A stretch of 64,000 nt of DNA from Zygaena filipendulae (GCA_907165275.2 OU015670.1:2817501-2881500); one strand, 5' to 3'. Counted from the first letter of the stretch, positions 19,027 to 29,772 are shown. The notes: generated by a model not told the origin, from the sequence alone. Numbers and translations: made by a program.

Positions 19027-19061
19027 GGAGATACGAAGTTTGATAATTAAGCCGACGATAT
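19027..19061 (-). repeat. TIR of DUF7869-type transposon, right
   Basis: Reverse complement of the left end; ends ...aagccgacgatat. Confidence 0.85.
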
Positions 19062-19455
19062 ACTAAAATTGGAATGATACAGAGAACTCCATAATTTGTT
19101 ATTTGCTTGAATATTCATTTAGTTAATTTAAGCAATAATAAAATACCAAATAACAAGAGCTAATAAGGTTTAAGAGGTATCTATAAAATGTTAATGATCA
19201 AATCAACTGTTAGTCCATTGAAATGTTACATTGGGGTTGCTTTGACAGAGGACGCAATTTTATTGTTTAGATATGAAGAGGGGGTTAGTTAACTCCAAAT
19301 TTGTGGGGTTACAACCCTTGGGCTTTAGGGCACAAGTATAGGAAAAACGTAAGTTCAAAAAAAATGTAACATTTCAATAGACTATGTCACAATATTGATA
19401 TTTGGATCTGTATTAATAATAATTTACTATTCTTGATATTTTTTTGTGGTTTTAG

Positions 19456-19525
19456 GCGATCATTCATACACTTCAGCAAGTTTACCAGTTGAAGAACCCA
19501 TGGAAGAAGGCCCTTCCAACAATTA
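19456..19525 (+). pseudogene. Duplicated mini-exon of P-like gene with stop
   Basis: After tttag the sequence encodes GDHSYTSASLPVEEPMEEGP... and hits TAG at about 19525. It is about two-thirds identical to the exon at 20054, including the flanking introns (tttttg.ac/gttttag before, gtaatatattgtaa after), so a roughly 600-bp segment was duplicated. The stop suggests this copy is skipped or dead. Confidence 0.55.
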
Positions 19526-20053
19526 GAATTAAATCATTGGGTAATATATTGTAATTTTTATGATGAAGCTAACAATTCTGCATCTGCATTCTGCATGAAT
19601 AAAATTGATTCAGATACACATTTGAGCTGATAGATGATGATATAAATTGTAGACTTTAGTAAGTCCATATAGTTCCATAACACAAAAAGTGGTTACACAA
19701 AAGGTGCCATAGATACTCTTATTCTAAGCCATCTGTCACTGGGGTCTATCGTGTCCACTGTAATAGGTACCCAAGTGCAGTTTTCAGCCAGGTGCATTTT
19801 TCACAAAACAAGTGTACTAAGTCCTCTGTTCTCTGATCTTTGTTATCAGTAAATTATTAATTATTAAAAAAATTAAGCGTATTAATTCGATCCATTTGTA
19901 TTTATTATTATTGCAATTTGCAAAATGAGTATATACTTTGTTGATCTATCTATGAGAGCTTCTTTACAAATGTACAAAATTTTATAAATTTTGTAAATAA
20001 TATTTATAAGTTTTTTATGTATATATGTGTATATATATTTTTTGTACTTTTAG

Positions 20054-20149
20054 GAGAACATTCATCCATATCAGGGAATTTGCCAGTAAGAGAATACATG
20101 GAAGTAGATGCTTGCCAAATATTTACACCAATGAAAGTGAAATCAACAG
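20054..20149 (+). CDS. Mini-exon of P-like transposase
   Basis: Bounded by tttag and GTAATA; encodes GEHSSISGNLPVREYMEVDA...MKVKST. Open throughout and the better of the two duplicated linker exons. Confidence 0.55.
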
Positions 20150-20629
20150 GTAATATATTGTAAATATTATGCAGCTAACTAATTCATTTAGTTCATTTGG
20201 TTATAGCATAACTAAATGAATAAAATAAGATTGGATGTTAATTGATGTTAGCATAGATGAATGATGATGACAGTGCCTCACGGCTTCGCCCGTTTGCAGA
20301 TAAAATATGTATACCTCGATGACTGATGTTTTTGACAAATTTTTTCACACCTCAGGTTATATTATTGCATTTTTATAAGGTATCCCTATTTTTTTTCATA
20401 TGTAATATAGTCTATCTCACTCTCGATAAAACATTTCAAATGTGAGTTGACTCACCCACCGGTTCTAGATTTGGATTTCCCTATTTAAGGCGATTCGGAT
20501 TTTTCAAACATTTGTGCATATTATAAAAAAATGTTGTTTCCTTCTTCTATGTTTATAAGTTTTTAATTCATTCATCATACCATGTTAATGGATTAATAAC
20601 TACTTAATTCTAAATTATGTAATTTACAG

Positions 20630-21432
20630 CTGTTCAGAAGATATCGAGAAAAAGGTTGATAAAGTCTATGGGTTATATTCAGAGAGTGAAAAAAATTACT
20701 TTAATTGAGAACAGGACTGAAAAGCCATTCCAAGAAAGATTGTCTAGAGCTAAGGATCTTAGCCAGGATAACTCTTTTGTTAAAAATTTCAACAAAATGA
20801 CAAAACGTGCACAAGATTTTTTGTTGATGCAACTAAAATTGGCAGATAAAAGAAAAAAGCAATTAGATTCACCACTGATGAAAAGTTACTTTCACTCACA
20901 CTAATGAAAGAAAGCCCAAAAGGATACAGACTTCTAAAGAAAATATTTAAATTAAAGAGAACTCTAAATCGCCTTGCTGAAAAAATCAAATTTAGAGTGG
21001 GAATAAATGACAATATATTTAAGCAGTTAGAAAAAAAGTCATTGTATTGGGACACTAAGAAAAAACTGTGCTCAATTGTTTTTGATGAGGTAGCGCTCCA
21101 ACCTCATCTTACTTATGTTGAAGCAGAAGATCAAGTTCAAGGGTTCAAAGACTTGGGAGAACAAAAGGAATTGAAATTTTCTGATCATGCTTTAGTTATT
21201 ATGATAAGAGGAGTATGCTCAAACTGGCGACAACCCATCTGTTATTATTTTTGTGAAGGGACGACATCTTCTGCAGCATTAATAAGAATTTTAAAAGAAG
21301 TTGTTGCAAAGGTTGCAAAGTCAGGATCAATACCTATAGCTTTTGTCTGTGATCAAGGCTCAACATTTAGGACCGCTATGAAGATGTTAATGCAAGAGAC
21401 ACAATGTAAAAGAAGTAACCGTGAACATCATG
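20630..21432 (+). pseudogene. P-like transposase exon: coiled coil, HTH-like and first catalytic Asp residues
   Basis: Starts after ttacag (AVQKISRKRLIKSMGY). A charged helical stretch runs into a one-base break in the A-run at 20853-20858; the other frame then gives RFTTDEKLLSLTLMKESPKGYRLLKKIFKLKRTLNRL, typical of THAP9/P transposases. Next come KLCSIVFDEVALQPHLTYV (first catalytic Asp), DQVQGFKDLG, ALVIMIRGVCSNWRQPICYYF, TSSAALIRILKEVV and FVCDQGSTFRTAM (second catalytic Asp). Ends HHG at a GTCAGT donor. The single lost A may be an assembly error; the catalytic residues are intact. Confidence 0.8.
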
Positions 21433-21912
21433 GTCAGTAGCATTATCTCTTATAGAATTTTTATTTTTAATACCTGTTTCCTGCGATTCCACCAGACATT
21501 TTGCATTTTTTTAGGTAATCAGTTTTTAACTTAGATATAAATTGAGCTATAAAGGACATATGATACTTTTTATTTATTAAAAAGCATTGTTAGAATAACG
21601 GAATAAATAGCTTTTATCTATCAAAGGCACTAAGTCATACTAAAGGACTGGGGTATAAAATAATCCCCAAAGAATCCATAGTTCCAGATCAATGTTTAAA
21701 AAATGTGCATTGTTCTAACAGTGCTTTAAGTTGATGTAATTCTTGCCATAAATAGAGAGGATATGGGAAAGGCCAAGGAATATTATACTCTTTATCTCGG
21801 TAAAAATATTGTTCCCGAAACAATTTGGTAAAACATGTGATAAACAGTATTCACACCGGTGAAGCCACAAGCAAAACCTTGTTTAGGTACTCTACAATTT
21901 TATTGCTTTCAG
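21433..21912 (+). other. Intron of P-like gene
   Basis: GTCAGT...ctttcag; AT-rich, no embedded feature seen. The other P-gene introns (20150-20629, 22213-22583, and 19062-20053 apart from the duplicated mini-exon) are likewise featureless apart from the roughly 600-bp duplication. Confidence 0.5.
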
Positions 21913-22212
21913 ATGGAACTATTGAAATAAACAAGCAGCAGCTGAGCATTGTTTATGATCCGCCTCACTTATTAAAAGGCCTGCGAAATAATTTACTCAG
22001 TAAAAATATGTTATTTAAAGGCAAGATTGCCTCATGGGATGATATACTGACAGTTTACAATTCAGATTGTCAACTTGGTCACACAAGGATGAACAAAAAA
22101 TTAACAGCTCACCATGTTATTGCTGATAAAATGAAGAAAATGAAAGTTCGCATAGCTGCCCAAGTTCTTAGTGCACAAACCAGTGCAATGCTCAAATATA
22201 CTTCACTTTTTA
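21913..22212 (+). CDS. P-like transposase exon: GTP-binding/insertion-domain region
   Basis: Joins in frame from 21432 (phase 1). Encodes DGTIEINKQQLSIVYDPPHLLKGLRNNLL, a hallmark of the P-element family, then KIASWDDILTVYNSD, R-rich KLTAHHVIADKMKKMKVRIAAQVLSAQTSAML, ending at GTAAGT. In P elements this region follows the second catalytic Asp and contributes to GTP-dependent function. Confidence 0.82.
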
Positions 22213-22583
22213 GTAAGTTATATTGATTTACTGTTTTTTAATATAATTCATGATTGCTAGTAACTTGATTGAAAAACAATTTTATTTCTATTTTTTAATT
22301 TTTTACCAAACAAAGCAAGACGTGTTCTAATAAACTAGGACCAATGTTTGTTTTTTGGATGTGAAATGGCTTTATTTATGGATTTTAATTTATTTATTGT
22401 ATAATTTTAAAATTTGCATTTGTTTACTGATAATTGTTTAATAAGGTAGCAAATTCTTTCAAAACACAATCTATACCTACATTTTTATAATAAGGTCACA
22501 GTTAAAAAACGACTTCTGTCATTGTGTGTTCTTAAACGCACCATAAAACGAACACTGTATAAAAAGCATATACCAATATACAG

Positions 22584-23668
22584 AAACAACAACCAGTGGC
22601 GAAAATGTCAGTGAGACGATGGGTACAACTGGAGAAGCTGTAGAATTCATAGATAAATTATTTGACAGTGTGAATGGCTCACAAAGGGGCACTGTTAGAG
22701 GAAAATTACGAGGGCCCATCAAAAAGACATCACAGCATTTTGCTTTCTGGCGTGAAGCTAGAGAAATTTTAAAAAATATAAGATTTGTGGATTCTACCAG
22801 TAAACGTGCAATCACAAATAAAAAACAATATTACGTAAGAGTTCCTTCTCTCGATGGTTGGATTACAACTTTAGAAAGTATAGAGAGAATTTGCAAATTG
22901 CTATTTGAAAAATACAACGTACAATATGTCTATCCTAGAAATATAAACCAGGACCCTTTAGAAAATTTTTTTGGAAGAATTAGAGCAATTAATTATAGAA
23001 ATACCAATCCCGATGCCTATACATTTATAAATTCTTTCAAGTCTTTGTTGATTTCTAATGTAATGGGCCCACATTCAATTTATTCTAATTGTGAAGATGA
23101 CGATGGAGAAACTTTGATTGACTTTTTTAATTTGTTAAAACAAACATCAAATGAGGATAAAGAAAATATTCCCGTAATGAAAAAATGCGTGTACACTCTT
23201 CTGCATATACTGCAGGATATTTGTGCAGAAAAATGACTAAAAAATTTAATTGCGCCAACTGTACCAACACATATATTGCCAAAGAAAAGGAAAATATTCA
23301 TGAATGGATAATGCACAGGGAATACAAACAACTAAAAAACAGTAATTTGGCATATCCCTCGAAAAAGTTTTTAATATTGTACAGGGATATTGCTGATTAT
23401 ATTCATAGCTACATGAATAGTTATGCACATAATAGAAATATTGGAGAAAATATTAAAAAAGAAATAAAATTAAAATACAACTTGAATTGGATAGGTTGCA
23501 CCATTCATAAACCGTCTGTAATTAATTGGTTCTTAAAATTAATATTGAGATTACATATACATAATTGGTGCAACATAATTAATAAGATTTTGAAAGGAGC
23601 CATTGAGGAGAAATATGTCAACAAAATGATTTCCATGCAAAACATGGCATTTAATAAATATAAAGCTC
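22584..23668 (+). pseudogene. P-like transposase C-terminal exon with catalytic Glu, interrupted by Harbinger
   Basis: After atacag, reads KTTTSGENVSETMGTTGEAVEF, then FIDKLFDSVNGSQRG, TSQHFAFWREARE, LDGWITTLESIERIC, NINQDPLENFFGRIRAIN (catalytic Glu) and TFINSFKSLLISNV. A one-base break in the A6 run at 23179-23184 shifts into SSAYTAGYLCRKMTKKFNCANC...PSKKFLILYRDIADYI...HIHNWCNIINKILKG...MAFNKYKAL. The Harbinger element enters at 23672. Joining 23671 to 27028 continues the frame for a few codons to a stop near 27058. The protein was therefore whole apart from A-run indels before the Harbinger arrived. Confidence 0.8.
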
Positions 23669-23671
23669 TTA

Positions 23672-23940
23672 GGCGCTGGACACACAGAAAAGACGTAAGA
23701 CGCAGACGGGGCGCGGACATTTGTCTCTTCCACGTCCCTTTCATATAAAATGTATAGAAGCGTCGTGACGCAAAACATACAGAATAGACGGGGCGCGGGC
23801 GCAACGCTTTTACGTCTGCGCCTTTTGTTCAAAACACACAGGAGAGACGGGGCACGGACGCGGCGGGGGCGAAGACGGGGCGCGGGGTGGCATGCCCGCC
23901 GGGAGGGGCTCGCTCGCGTCGCACAGTCACGTGTACCGTC
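23672..23940 (+). repeat. TIR and subterminal repeats, left end of Harbinger 1
   Basis: Variants of agacggggcgcggac recur at about 23701, 23787, 23851 and 23872; inverted versions occur at 26890-27020. CG-rich, unlike the interior. Likely binding sites for the MADF-type protein or transposase. Confidence 0.75.
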
Positions 23941-23994
23941 TTGACGTTGAATGGTTGCGTCATGTTTTGAGTTGTTATAATTTTTTTCATAAAA

Positions 23995-26407
23995 ATGCGT
24001 GACGACCTAGCTTTTAATATTCAGTTTTGTGAATTAATTGAGAATCATTCTGTTATTTATGATTACAATAGGTCTGACTATTGTAACAGAAATGTTCAAG
24101 ACCAAGCTTGGGAATCGATTGCCAGGACAATAAACGAAAACGGTAAGTAGTACCTATTCTTTATTTAAAAAACATCAACTTATCCTCGTGCGTACCTACA
24201 TCTGTTCTTTACGTAGTACATTAGAAATAAAAAAATGTGTACTCTTTGTTTTAATGGTAAAACAGAAATATTTTAATGTAATATTAATGTAATATTTTCT
24301 TAATTCCTCTGCGTGTTGTGTGTATGCGTTGTGTGAGTGTGTGTGTGTGCGAGGGTGCGGCGTGCGTGCGTGCGCGCGCGTGTGTGTGTGTGTGATGGTG
24401 TGTGTGTGTGTTTATACATTGTGCCTATTTTGGTACGGAATAGGTGCCCGATTTACAAAATAGTTGGTGAGGTATTCCCTGACACCATCTGCAGTTTCTC
24501 TGTATAGTGAATCAATTCTTGTTCCAACCAACGTATTTTGGATGTATGGCGCTGTAAATTTTCCATCGCATCTTCGAATAACATTGTGCAATATACACAT
24601 TGCTTGTATAATTACATCAGCTTTAGCAGGTTCACAGCACATGGGCATGCTCAGTCCTTGAAATTTAGTCCTTGCCATTCCAAAGGCACATTCTACTGAT
24701 TTCCGTCCTCTGCTTAGTCTGTTATTGAATATTCTTCTATCATTTGTCAATTGATTCCGCGAATAAGGTTTCATTACGTTTTTTTTCAGAGAGAAAGCTT
24801 CATCTGCCACAAAATAATATGGCATAGGTTGTACTTCTCCGGGCAATGGACTATGGTCCGGTAAATTAAGGTCTTCACGCTGCATTGCTTGTCCGAGAGC
24901 ACTGGCTTGAAATGCACGCCCGTCACTATTTCTCCCGTATTCCCCAACATCTATCGTTACGAATAACCCGTCAGCGTCTACCAATGCTAATAACACAATC
25001 GAAAAGTATCCTTTGTAATTTATGTACGCTGATCCCGTGTTAGATGGAGCTTTTATTCTAATATGTTTGCCATCCAGACTTCCCACACAATTCGGTGAAT
25101 TCCAAAGAGTATGGAAACGCGCAGCTATCTCTAGCCATTTTTCTACATTGGGTGTAGGCATATATTCGGGTTGTAATGTTTGCCATAGAACTTGACAGGT
25201 ATTATGTACTATTTCTCGAATTGTAGATTTTCCTCGTAGAAAGTAAACTGACAGTGATTTAAATGAACACCCATCTGCGAAATACCTGTAAATAAATATA
25301 CAAATATAAATTAGGTATACATATTACTATACTGTGCACCGTGATTTTTTATTCGCGGAGGCTATTGAGCCAGAAAGTAACATTCTTAATTCTTTACATA
25401 AGTAGGTACTCGTATTACTGATATAGGCTCTATAGTCTCTGCGAATAAAAACTCACAATAAGTAATTCACTTCATTATATTTATTCGATGATTTGATTGT
25501 TTCAGTACAAGCTTGCAAAGATCGTTGGAAAAACATAAGGAACAGATATGCAAAATACAAAAAACTTCTATCACTTCCATCTGGCTCTGCAGCCAAGAAG
25601 GTAAAAGAATATTACCTTGCCCAGCACTTGCATTTTTTGGATAAATATTTGAAATCAAGACCTTCCAAATCTAATCTAGAACCACAATGCAGGTCAGATA
25701 CTCATACGGACGAAAGTGAACTTGATGAGGAGGAGTCAATGTCGCCGTTTCGGCCTCCGTCCCATTCACCCTCTCCACAGGCTCAAAATCATCCTTCGCC
25801 GTTATCATCGGACTCGAGTAAAAAAAGTAAAATGCCTACTTTGAAAGACGTCAATCAATCTGCTTTTGATTACTTTAACAGAAAACGACAAAATAGCGAG
25901 AAACAAATGCAACCTCTTGATACAGATCTTGCCTTCCTTCAAAGCATGTTGTCTGATATGAAGGCCATGAATCTTGTTCAAAAACGAAGGTTCAAGATGG
26001 GAGTAATGCAGTTGGCGGCGCAAATCTTAGATGGAAACGAGGCAGCATCGACATCAGAACCAGCATATTCTACCCGCATTTCTCAAAACAACATAGCCAC
26101 GGTGTCTTCTATACAACAGCCGTTTCATAATGTTGCACCTCCATCGACAATAGAGCAAAATCAAAATGTTGCACCTCCATCAACAATAGAGCAAAATCAA
26201 AATGTTGCACCTCCATCAACAATAGAGCAAAATCAGAATGTTGCATCTCCATCAATATCTGTGAAGGATGAGAATACCCCAACGTTTTTCACTCTATCAC
26301 CCTATTCAACAATTAGTTCAGTTTCGGCTGCACACGTCACCAATACATCTTTTTTGAATGAAGAATTACCTCTGAACTACACGTACAATTTTTCTACACC
26401 AAAGTAA
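23995..26407 (+). CDS. Harbinger 1 MADF-domain DNA-binding protein
   Basis: Exon 1 (23995-24142) begins MRDDLAFNIQFCELIENHS.IYDYNRSDYCNRNVQDQAWESIARTINENG, and ends at GTAAGT. Exon 2 (25506-26407) continues VQACKDRWKNIRNRYAKYKK, completing a MADF (Myb/SANT-like) domain of about 90 residues. A Ser/Pro-rich linker, a helical segment (LAFLQSMLSDMKAMNLVQKRRFKMGVMQLAAQIL, BESS-like) and four 12-residue repeats (VAPPSTIEQNQ-type) follow. In PIF/Harbinger elements this second protein binds the ends and carries the transposase to DNA. The transposase gene lies on the other strand, partly inside this gene's intron. Confidence 0.85.
24305..24415 (+). repeat. (GT)n-rich microsatellite
   Basis: Imperfect gt/gc dinucleotide run (gtgtgtgtgcgaggg...gcgcgcgcgtgtgtgtg) immediately downstream of the transposase stop, within the intron of the opposite-strand gene. 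Confidence 0.9.
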
Positions 26408-26853
26408 TCCATCGGATTACTTTAGTGTAGAAAAATTATACACATCAACATCGGTTTGAGCGTGCACATATTTCAAAAGTTAATTAAACCTTATTAATAT
26501 ATATTATATTATTATAATTTTCTGTTAGTATTAAAGTAATTAAAAAAGATAATGTATTTCACTTACCTTAACGTTATAAGTAATCTTTCTTCAGCACTAA
26601 TAGATACTCTCCAATTTGTGTGCTTTCTCTGTAAAGCATTTCTCACTTTGGACATGATAATATTAAAACACTGTGGAGTCATTTTATACACTGTGACAAA
26701 ACGATCTGGGTAATTGTGTAGGTCCTCCATTATTTTAAAAAATCGATTGTCTTCATTGCTTAGCCATACCGGATGTACCCAGTAACGTCTAACCCTCTGT
26801 ATATTAGCGAGATTTACCAGTGCTAGTACATCTTCATCTTCAGAAGAAGACAT
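24412..26853 (-). CDS. Harbinger 1 DDE transposase
   Basis: Two exons on the minus strand: 26853-26567 (MSSSEDEDVLALVNL...ISAEERLLITLR, GTAAGT donor) and 25285-24412, joined in frame as LRYFADGCSFKSLSVYFLRGKSTIREIV. About 387 residues. The catalytic region of DDE_Tnp_4/HARBI1 type is complete: NCVGSLDGKHIRI (Asp), YINYKGYFSIVLLALVD, TIDVGEYGRNSDG (Asp), YFVADEAFSL, NNRLSRGRKSVECAFG (Glu) and CILHNVIR. The enzyme would cut at the GGCGC termini and insert at TTA/TAA. No stops or shifts were seen. Confidence 0.9.
26144..26260 (+). repeat. 36-bp coding minisatellite in the MADF gene
   Basis: About 3.5 copies of aatgttgcacctccatc.acaatagagcaaaatca encode tandem NVAPPSTIEQNQ units. Confidence 0.9.
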
Positions 26854-26879
26854 GTCGACGTGACAAAATCAGACTGTTG

Positions 26880-27024
26880 AATGCCGAAAATAGTCCTGAC
26901 TGCGCGACTGCGTCGCGTCCGCACCCCGTCTCTTCTATATAACTTCAAAAGTCGCGTCCGTGTCTCGTCTCCGCCCTGTCCGCGACGCGTCCTCGTCTTA
27001 CGTCTCTTCTGTCTGGCCTGCGCC
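26880..27024 (-). repeat. TIR and subterminal repeats, right end of Harbinger 1
   Basis: Inverted relatives of the left-end units: cgcgtccgcaccccgtctctt, gtccgtgtctcgtctc, cgtcttacgtctcttctgtctgg, ending cctgcgcc before TTA. Confidence 0.75.
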
Positions 27025-27058
27025 TTAGGGTACGATGTAAAATAAATAAAAGCTAAAT

Positions 27059-27643
27059 CACTTTTGTTTATAGTTTTCTTTGTAATTTCGTTAGATACTA
27101 TAAATAAACACCTATAGTTTATTGTTGTTAAAAAGATTGTACATGGATTAAAAGCTCCCTTTTATCTACAGTTTATGGGTTTGGTTACCATCAAGTGGCC
27201 TATATAAAGTGTTTTATATAGGTAGTATTTTTAACGCTTTCCATTTTAACATGGTACGTAAAGAATTTCATTTAAATAGTTCGAGCCGATTCTGATAAAA
27301 CAATTATACACATACGAGAATTGTGGAGTCTTGATTATAATCAAGAAATAAAGTGAATGAAGTCTTAATAATTATTATTATTAAGACTTCACAATATTGA
27401 GTAAAATTTACTACCTGTTGAGTAATCCCACGACGCTTTTTTTGGTCGTGGCGCATCACTATACTATCGATATCGATATTTCATTTTGTCGCTAGGGTAA
27501 TCACTATGGCGACACTAGCGCTTAGCGGAGGCAATGAAACTAACTGTCATTCCATAGAGCTGTCCCATCTGTCCCCCGACTGAATTTACTAGATATCTGT
27601 GGTCCAGTGTCCTTTGTCGTACGCACGGTCGTTTCGTAGCGAA
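27059..27643 (+). other. 3' part and end of P-like element, then Harbinger 2 leader
   Basis: 27059-27551 is the P-like 3' region. It includes a strong palindrome at about 27357-27392 (gaagtcttaat...attaagacttc) and ends in the inverted terminal arm at 27509-27551. 27552-27643 looks like the 5' leader of the MADF exon that follows. Confidence 0.5.
27509..27551 (-). repeat. Inverted end of P-like element, right arm
   Basis: Reverse complement of 11860-11901, with the core gcgacactagcgctt.gcggaggc. Confidence 0.75.
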
Positions 27644-28368
27644 TATGGAGCAATTTATCGAAGTTGTTACACAATTTCCTGTGTTATGGAACACACAGTT
27701 AAAGGACTATCACAATTTAATTAAAAAGGATGTTGTATGGAAACAAATAGTGGAGGAAATAAGTAATCCAGACATACCAGACGGTGAGTTATTTTTTATT
27801 TCAAGTTTAATCTAATTTACATTATTAAAATCATTACATAATAACTCTCTGACACGAAATGCTTCTCTAGTTGCTCGTAAGTTGTCGTATTGTACCGATC
27901 TTAACCCTTTGTAGACTCGTGTGACATTTCTGTAACAAACCTCAATAATCCCGCTAAAATATATACTGAATCTATAAATTGCATTCAAATCAGTGTTACT
28001 GTATTGTAACATACCACACCAAACATTTAAGTATCAAATACACATCATAGATGACGTAACTTGTTGATTTTGGCCAGTTTGAATTTCGTAGGTTGATGAA
28101 AGTGACAAGTTTGAACTCGTTGAAAGTTTGAATTTTATAAAAAAGTACTAAAAGTGTATAAAATTGTATTGTTTTCGTCGAAACTTATAGGTACTTAAGT
28201 GAATTATTTGGTTGATATATTGTTACCAAAGCATATTTTTGCTTTTTTATATGAAAAACGTAACTTTATATGTTTGTAACATTTCTGTTACATTGAGTGA
28301 TGATGGAAATATTAATTGTATATAAAGCATGTGAATATTGATGTAAAATTATCTCCTATTATTTCAGA

Positions 28369-29206
28369 ATGGGGTCACGCTCATTGCGCGATAGTGAAAT
28401 ATGTGACATATTGCACCAATATGACAGCGAAGACGGATTAGAGGACGATGATGACAGTGTTATTGATCCAGATTTTCAGCCAATATTAGAAGACATAGAA
28501 CTTTTTTCTGATTGTGAAGAAAATACTGGAGTTGATATAGATGCAATTATTGAAGAATCTGAACTCAGTGAGCCTATTGCTGGCACCTCGTCTGTAGATT
28601 TTGGACAGCAAGGTATTCAATCAAATAAAGCTTCTACTAATCAAAAGCGACAAAAGCGGCAATTACATTGGAAAAAAAAGAACCTAGTTCTAAACGACCA
28701 GCAGTTGCGATTTACGGGAAATACTACTAATTTACCGCCTAATTTACTTGAGCTTGATACACCAATTCAATTCTTTTTATATTTTTTTCCCAAAGAATTG
28801 ATAACTTTTATTACTGAACAAACAAATCTTTACATCATACAAAAAAACCCTAACCAATCCTTTCAAGTAACTGATACTGATATCCAGCAGTTCATTGGTG
28901 CAACTTATATGATGTCATTGATACAATTGCCAAGGGTAACCAGTCATTGGAATACATCTATCGGTACACCCATGATTCAAGAAATAATGCCAAAGCAAAA
29001 GTTTGAAAAAATAAGGCAGTATATTCATTTCAATGACAACTGTAATTTACACCCACGTAATGCAACTAATGGTGACAGGCTTTTCAAAATTAGACCTGTC
29101 ATAGAAACTTTGAATAGGACTTTTAGTGGAGTTCCATTGGAGTCATACCTTTGTGTGGATGAACAAATTTGCTCTACTAAGGCAAGGAGTAATTTGAAAA
29201 GATATA
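28369..29206 (+). pseudogene. piggyBac transposase, N-terminal two-thirds (continues 37835-37909)
   Basis: Starts at an ATG just after ttcaga (a 5' UTR splice site). Acidic N-terminus, then the DDE_Tnp_1_7 block: FFLYFFPKELITFITEQTNLY, TDTDIQQFIGATYMMSLIQLPRV, HWNTSIGTPMIQEIMPKQKFEKIRQYIHFNDN, GDRLFKIRPVIETLN and LESYLCVDEQICSTKARSNLKRY. The first catalytic Asp of piggyBac lies in the VDEQ motif. The frame is cut at 29207 by Tigger. Subtracting Tigger and one TA gives LKRYNPKKPHKWGYKIFVLRG, a perfect piggyBac continuation, ending at a stop (TAG, about 37907). The rest of the catalytic domain is gone. Confidence 0.88.
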
Positions 29207-29772
29207 CAGTAGAGCCTCGATAATCCGTACTCAGGCTAATCCGAACGTCGCTATAATCCGAACTGCATACCCCACCCCACTTCCTCGCCTTCGCCTCGCT
29301 GCTATGTTGTTTATTAATTAGTCTGCAGTTACGACTGCCACGTTGCGCGTCCATTCCACGTTTTTCTGCTCTGTACTCGTGCGCGGCGTGTTTTTTGAGG
29401 TTATAAAGATGGTTCCAACACCAAAACGCAAACATAAAACTTTGACTATAGCCGAAAAGTGCACCATACTAGACAGTTTAAAGGACGGAGTGTCGGCCAC
29501 TTCTCTTGCTTGTAAGTATGTCGTTGGAAAATCAACAATTACAGACCTCAAGAAAAATGAGCAAAAATTGAGATCTTTTATAGCTAAAACTGAGAAAGGA
29601 CCAGGGTTCAGAAAAACTCTAAAATTACCAGAGAATCCAGTGCTAGAAGAAGCACTGTTCACATGGTTTTTAGAACAAAGACGACGCCACATTCCATTGT
29701 CTGGTGAGGTCGTAATGGAAAAAGCGAGATTCTTCCATAAAAAACTAACAGGTTCGGATTTTTCTGCAAGTA

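Larger units (their letters stand above)
13325..19061 (+). mobile_element. DUF7869-type DNA transposon nested in the P-like intron
   Basis: Perfectly placed 35-bp terminal inverted repeats (13325-13359 and 19027-19061, one mismatch; core tcgtcggcttaattatcaaa) enclose one gene of the DUF7869 family. CTTCGTAAcTCC-like subterminal words recur at 13349, 13523 and 18827. The flanks are AATA on the left and TATA on the right if the element starts at TCG, an imperfect 4-bp target duplication. An LTR retrotransposon (13739-15986) sits in its 5' region. Confidence 0.75.
23672..27024 (+). mobile_element. PIF/Harbinger transposon 1, complete
   Basis: 3353 bp flanked by TTA duplications (23669-23671; 27025-27027), the PIF/Harbinger signature. 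Ends start GGCGCTGG on the left and GGCGCAGG (reverse strand) on the right, with similarity extending through 'agacgtaagacg'. GC-rich subterminal repeats follow at both ends. It carries the usual gene pair in opposite orientation, a MADF/SANT-type DNA-binding protein and a DDE transposase, both open after splicing. It looks recent and possibly autonomous. Confidence 0.92.
11860..27551 (+). mobile_element. P/THAP9-like DNA transposon carrying three nested elements
   Basis: Inverted ends at 11860-11901 and 27509-27551 enclose a multi-exon gene with an N-terminal THAP domain and a P-type transposase core. Two direct insertions are subtracted to read it: the DUF7869-type transposon (13325-19061, itself holding an LTR element) and a Harbinger (23672-27024). 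Net length is about 6.6 kb. The expected 8-bp target duplication of P elements could not be found, so the outermost bases are uncertain. Confidence 0.72.

Noticed and set aside
23750..23944. Arg-rich ORF in the left end of Harbinger 1
   Set aside because: Consists of the subterminal repeat units (agacggggcgcgg) in one frame; no independent evidence of coding.
24305..24415. GT-repeat stretch as Z-DNA or regulatory element
   Set aside because: Ordinary microsatellite; nothing supports a specific role.
11840..27560. 8-bp target duplication for the P-like element
   Set aside because: No convincing identical 8-mer flanks the inverted ends; the exact terminal base is therefore left open.
27812..28012. 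Minus-strand ORF with protein-like composition (YRFSIYFSGIIEVCYRNVTRVY)
   Set aside because: It reads across the TTAA and terminal sequence of piggyBac, so it cannot be one old coding unit unless the terminus call is wrong. I found no supporting motif.
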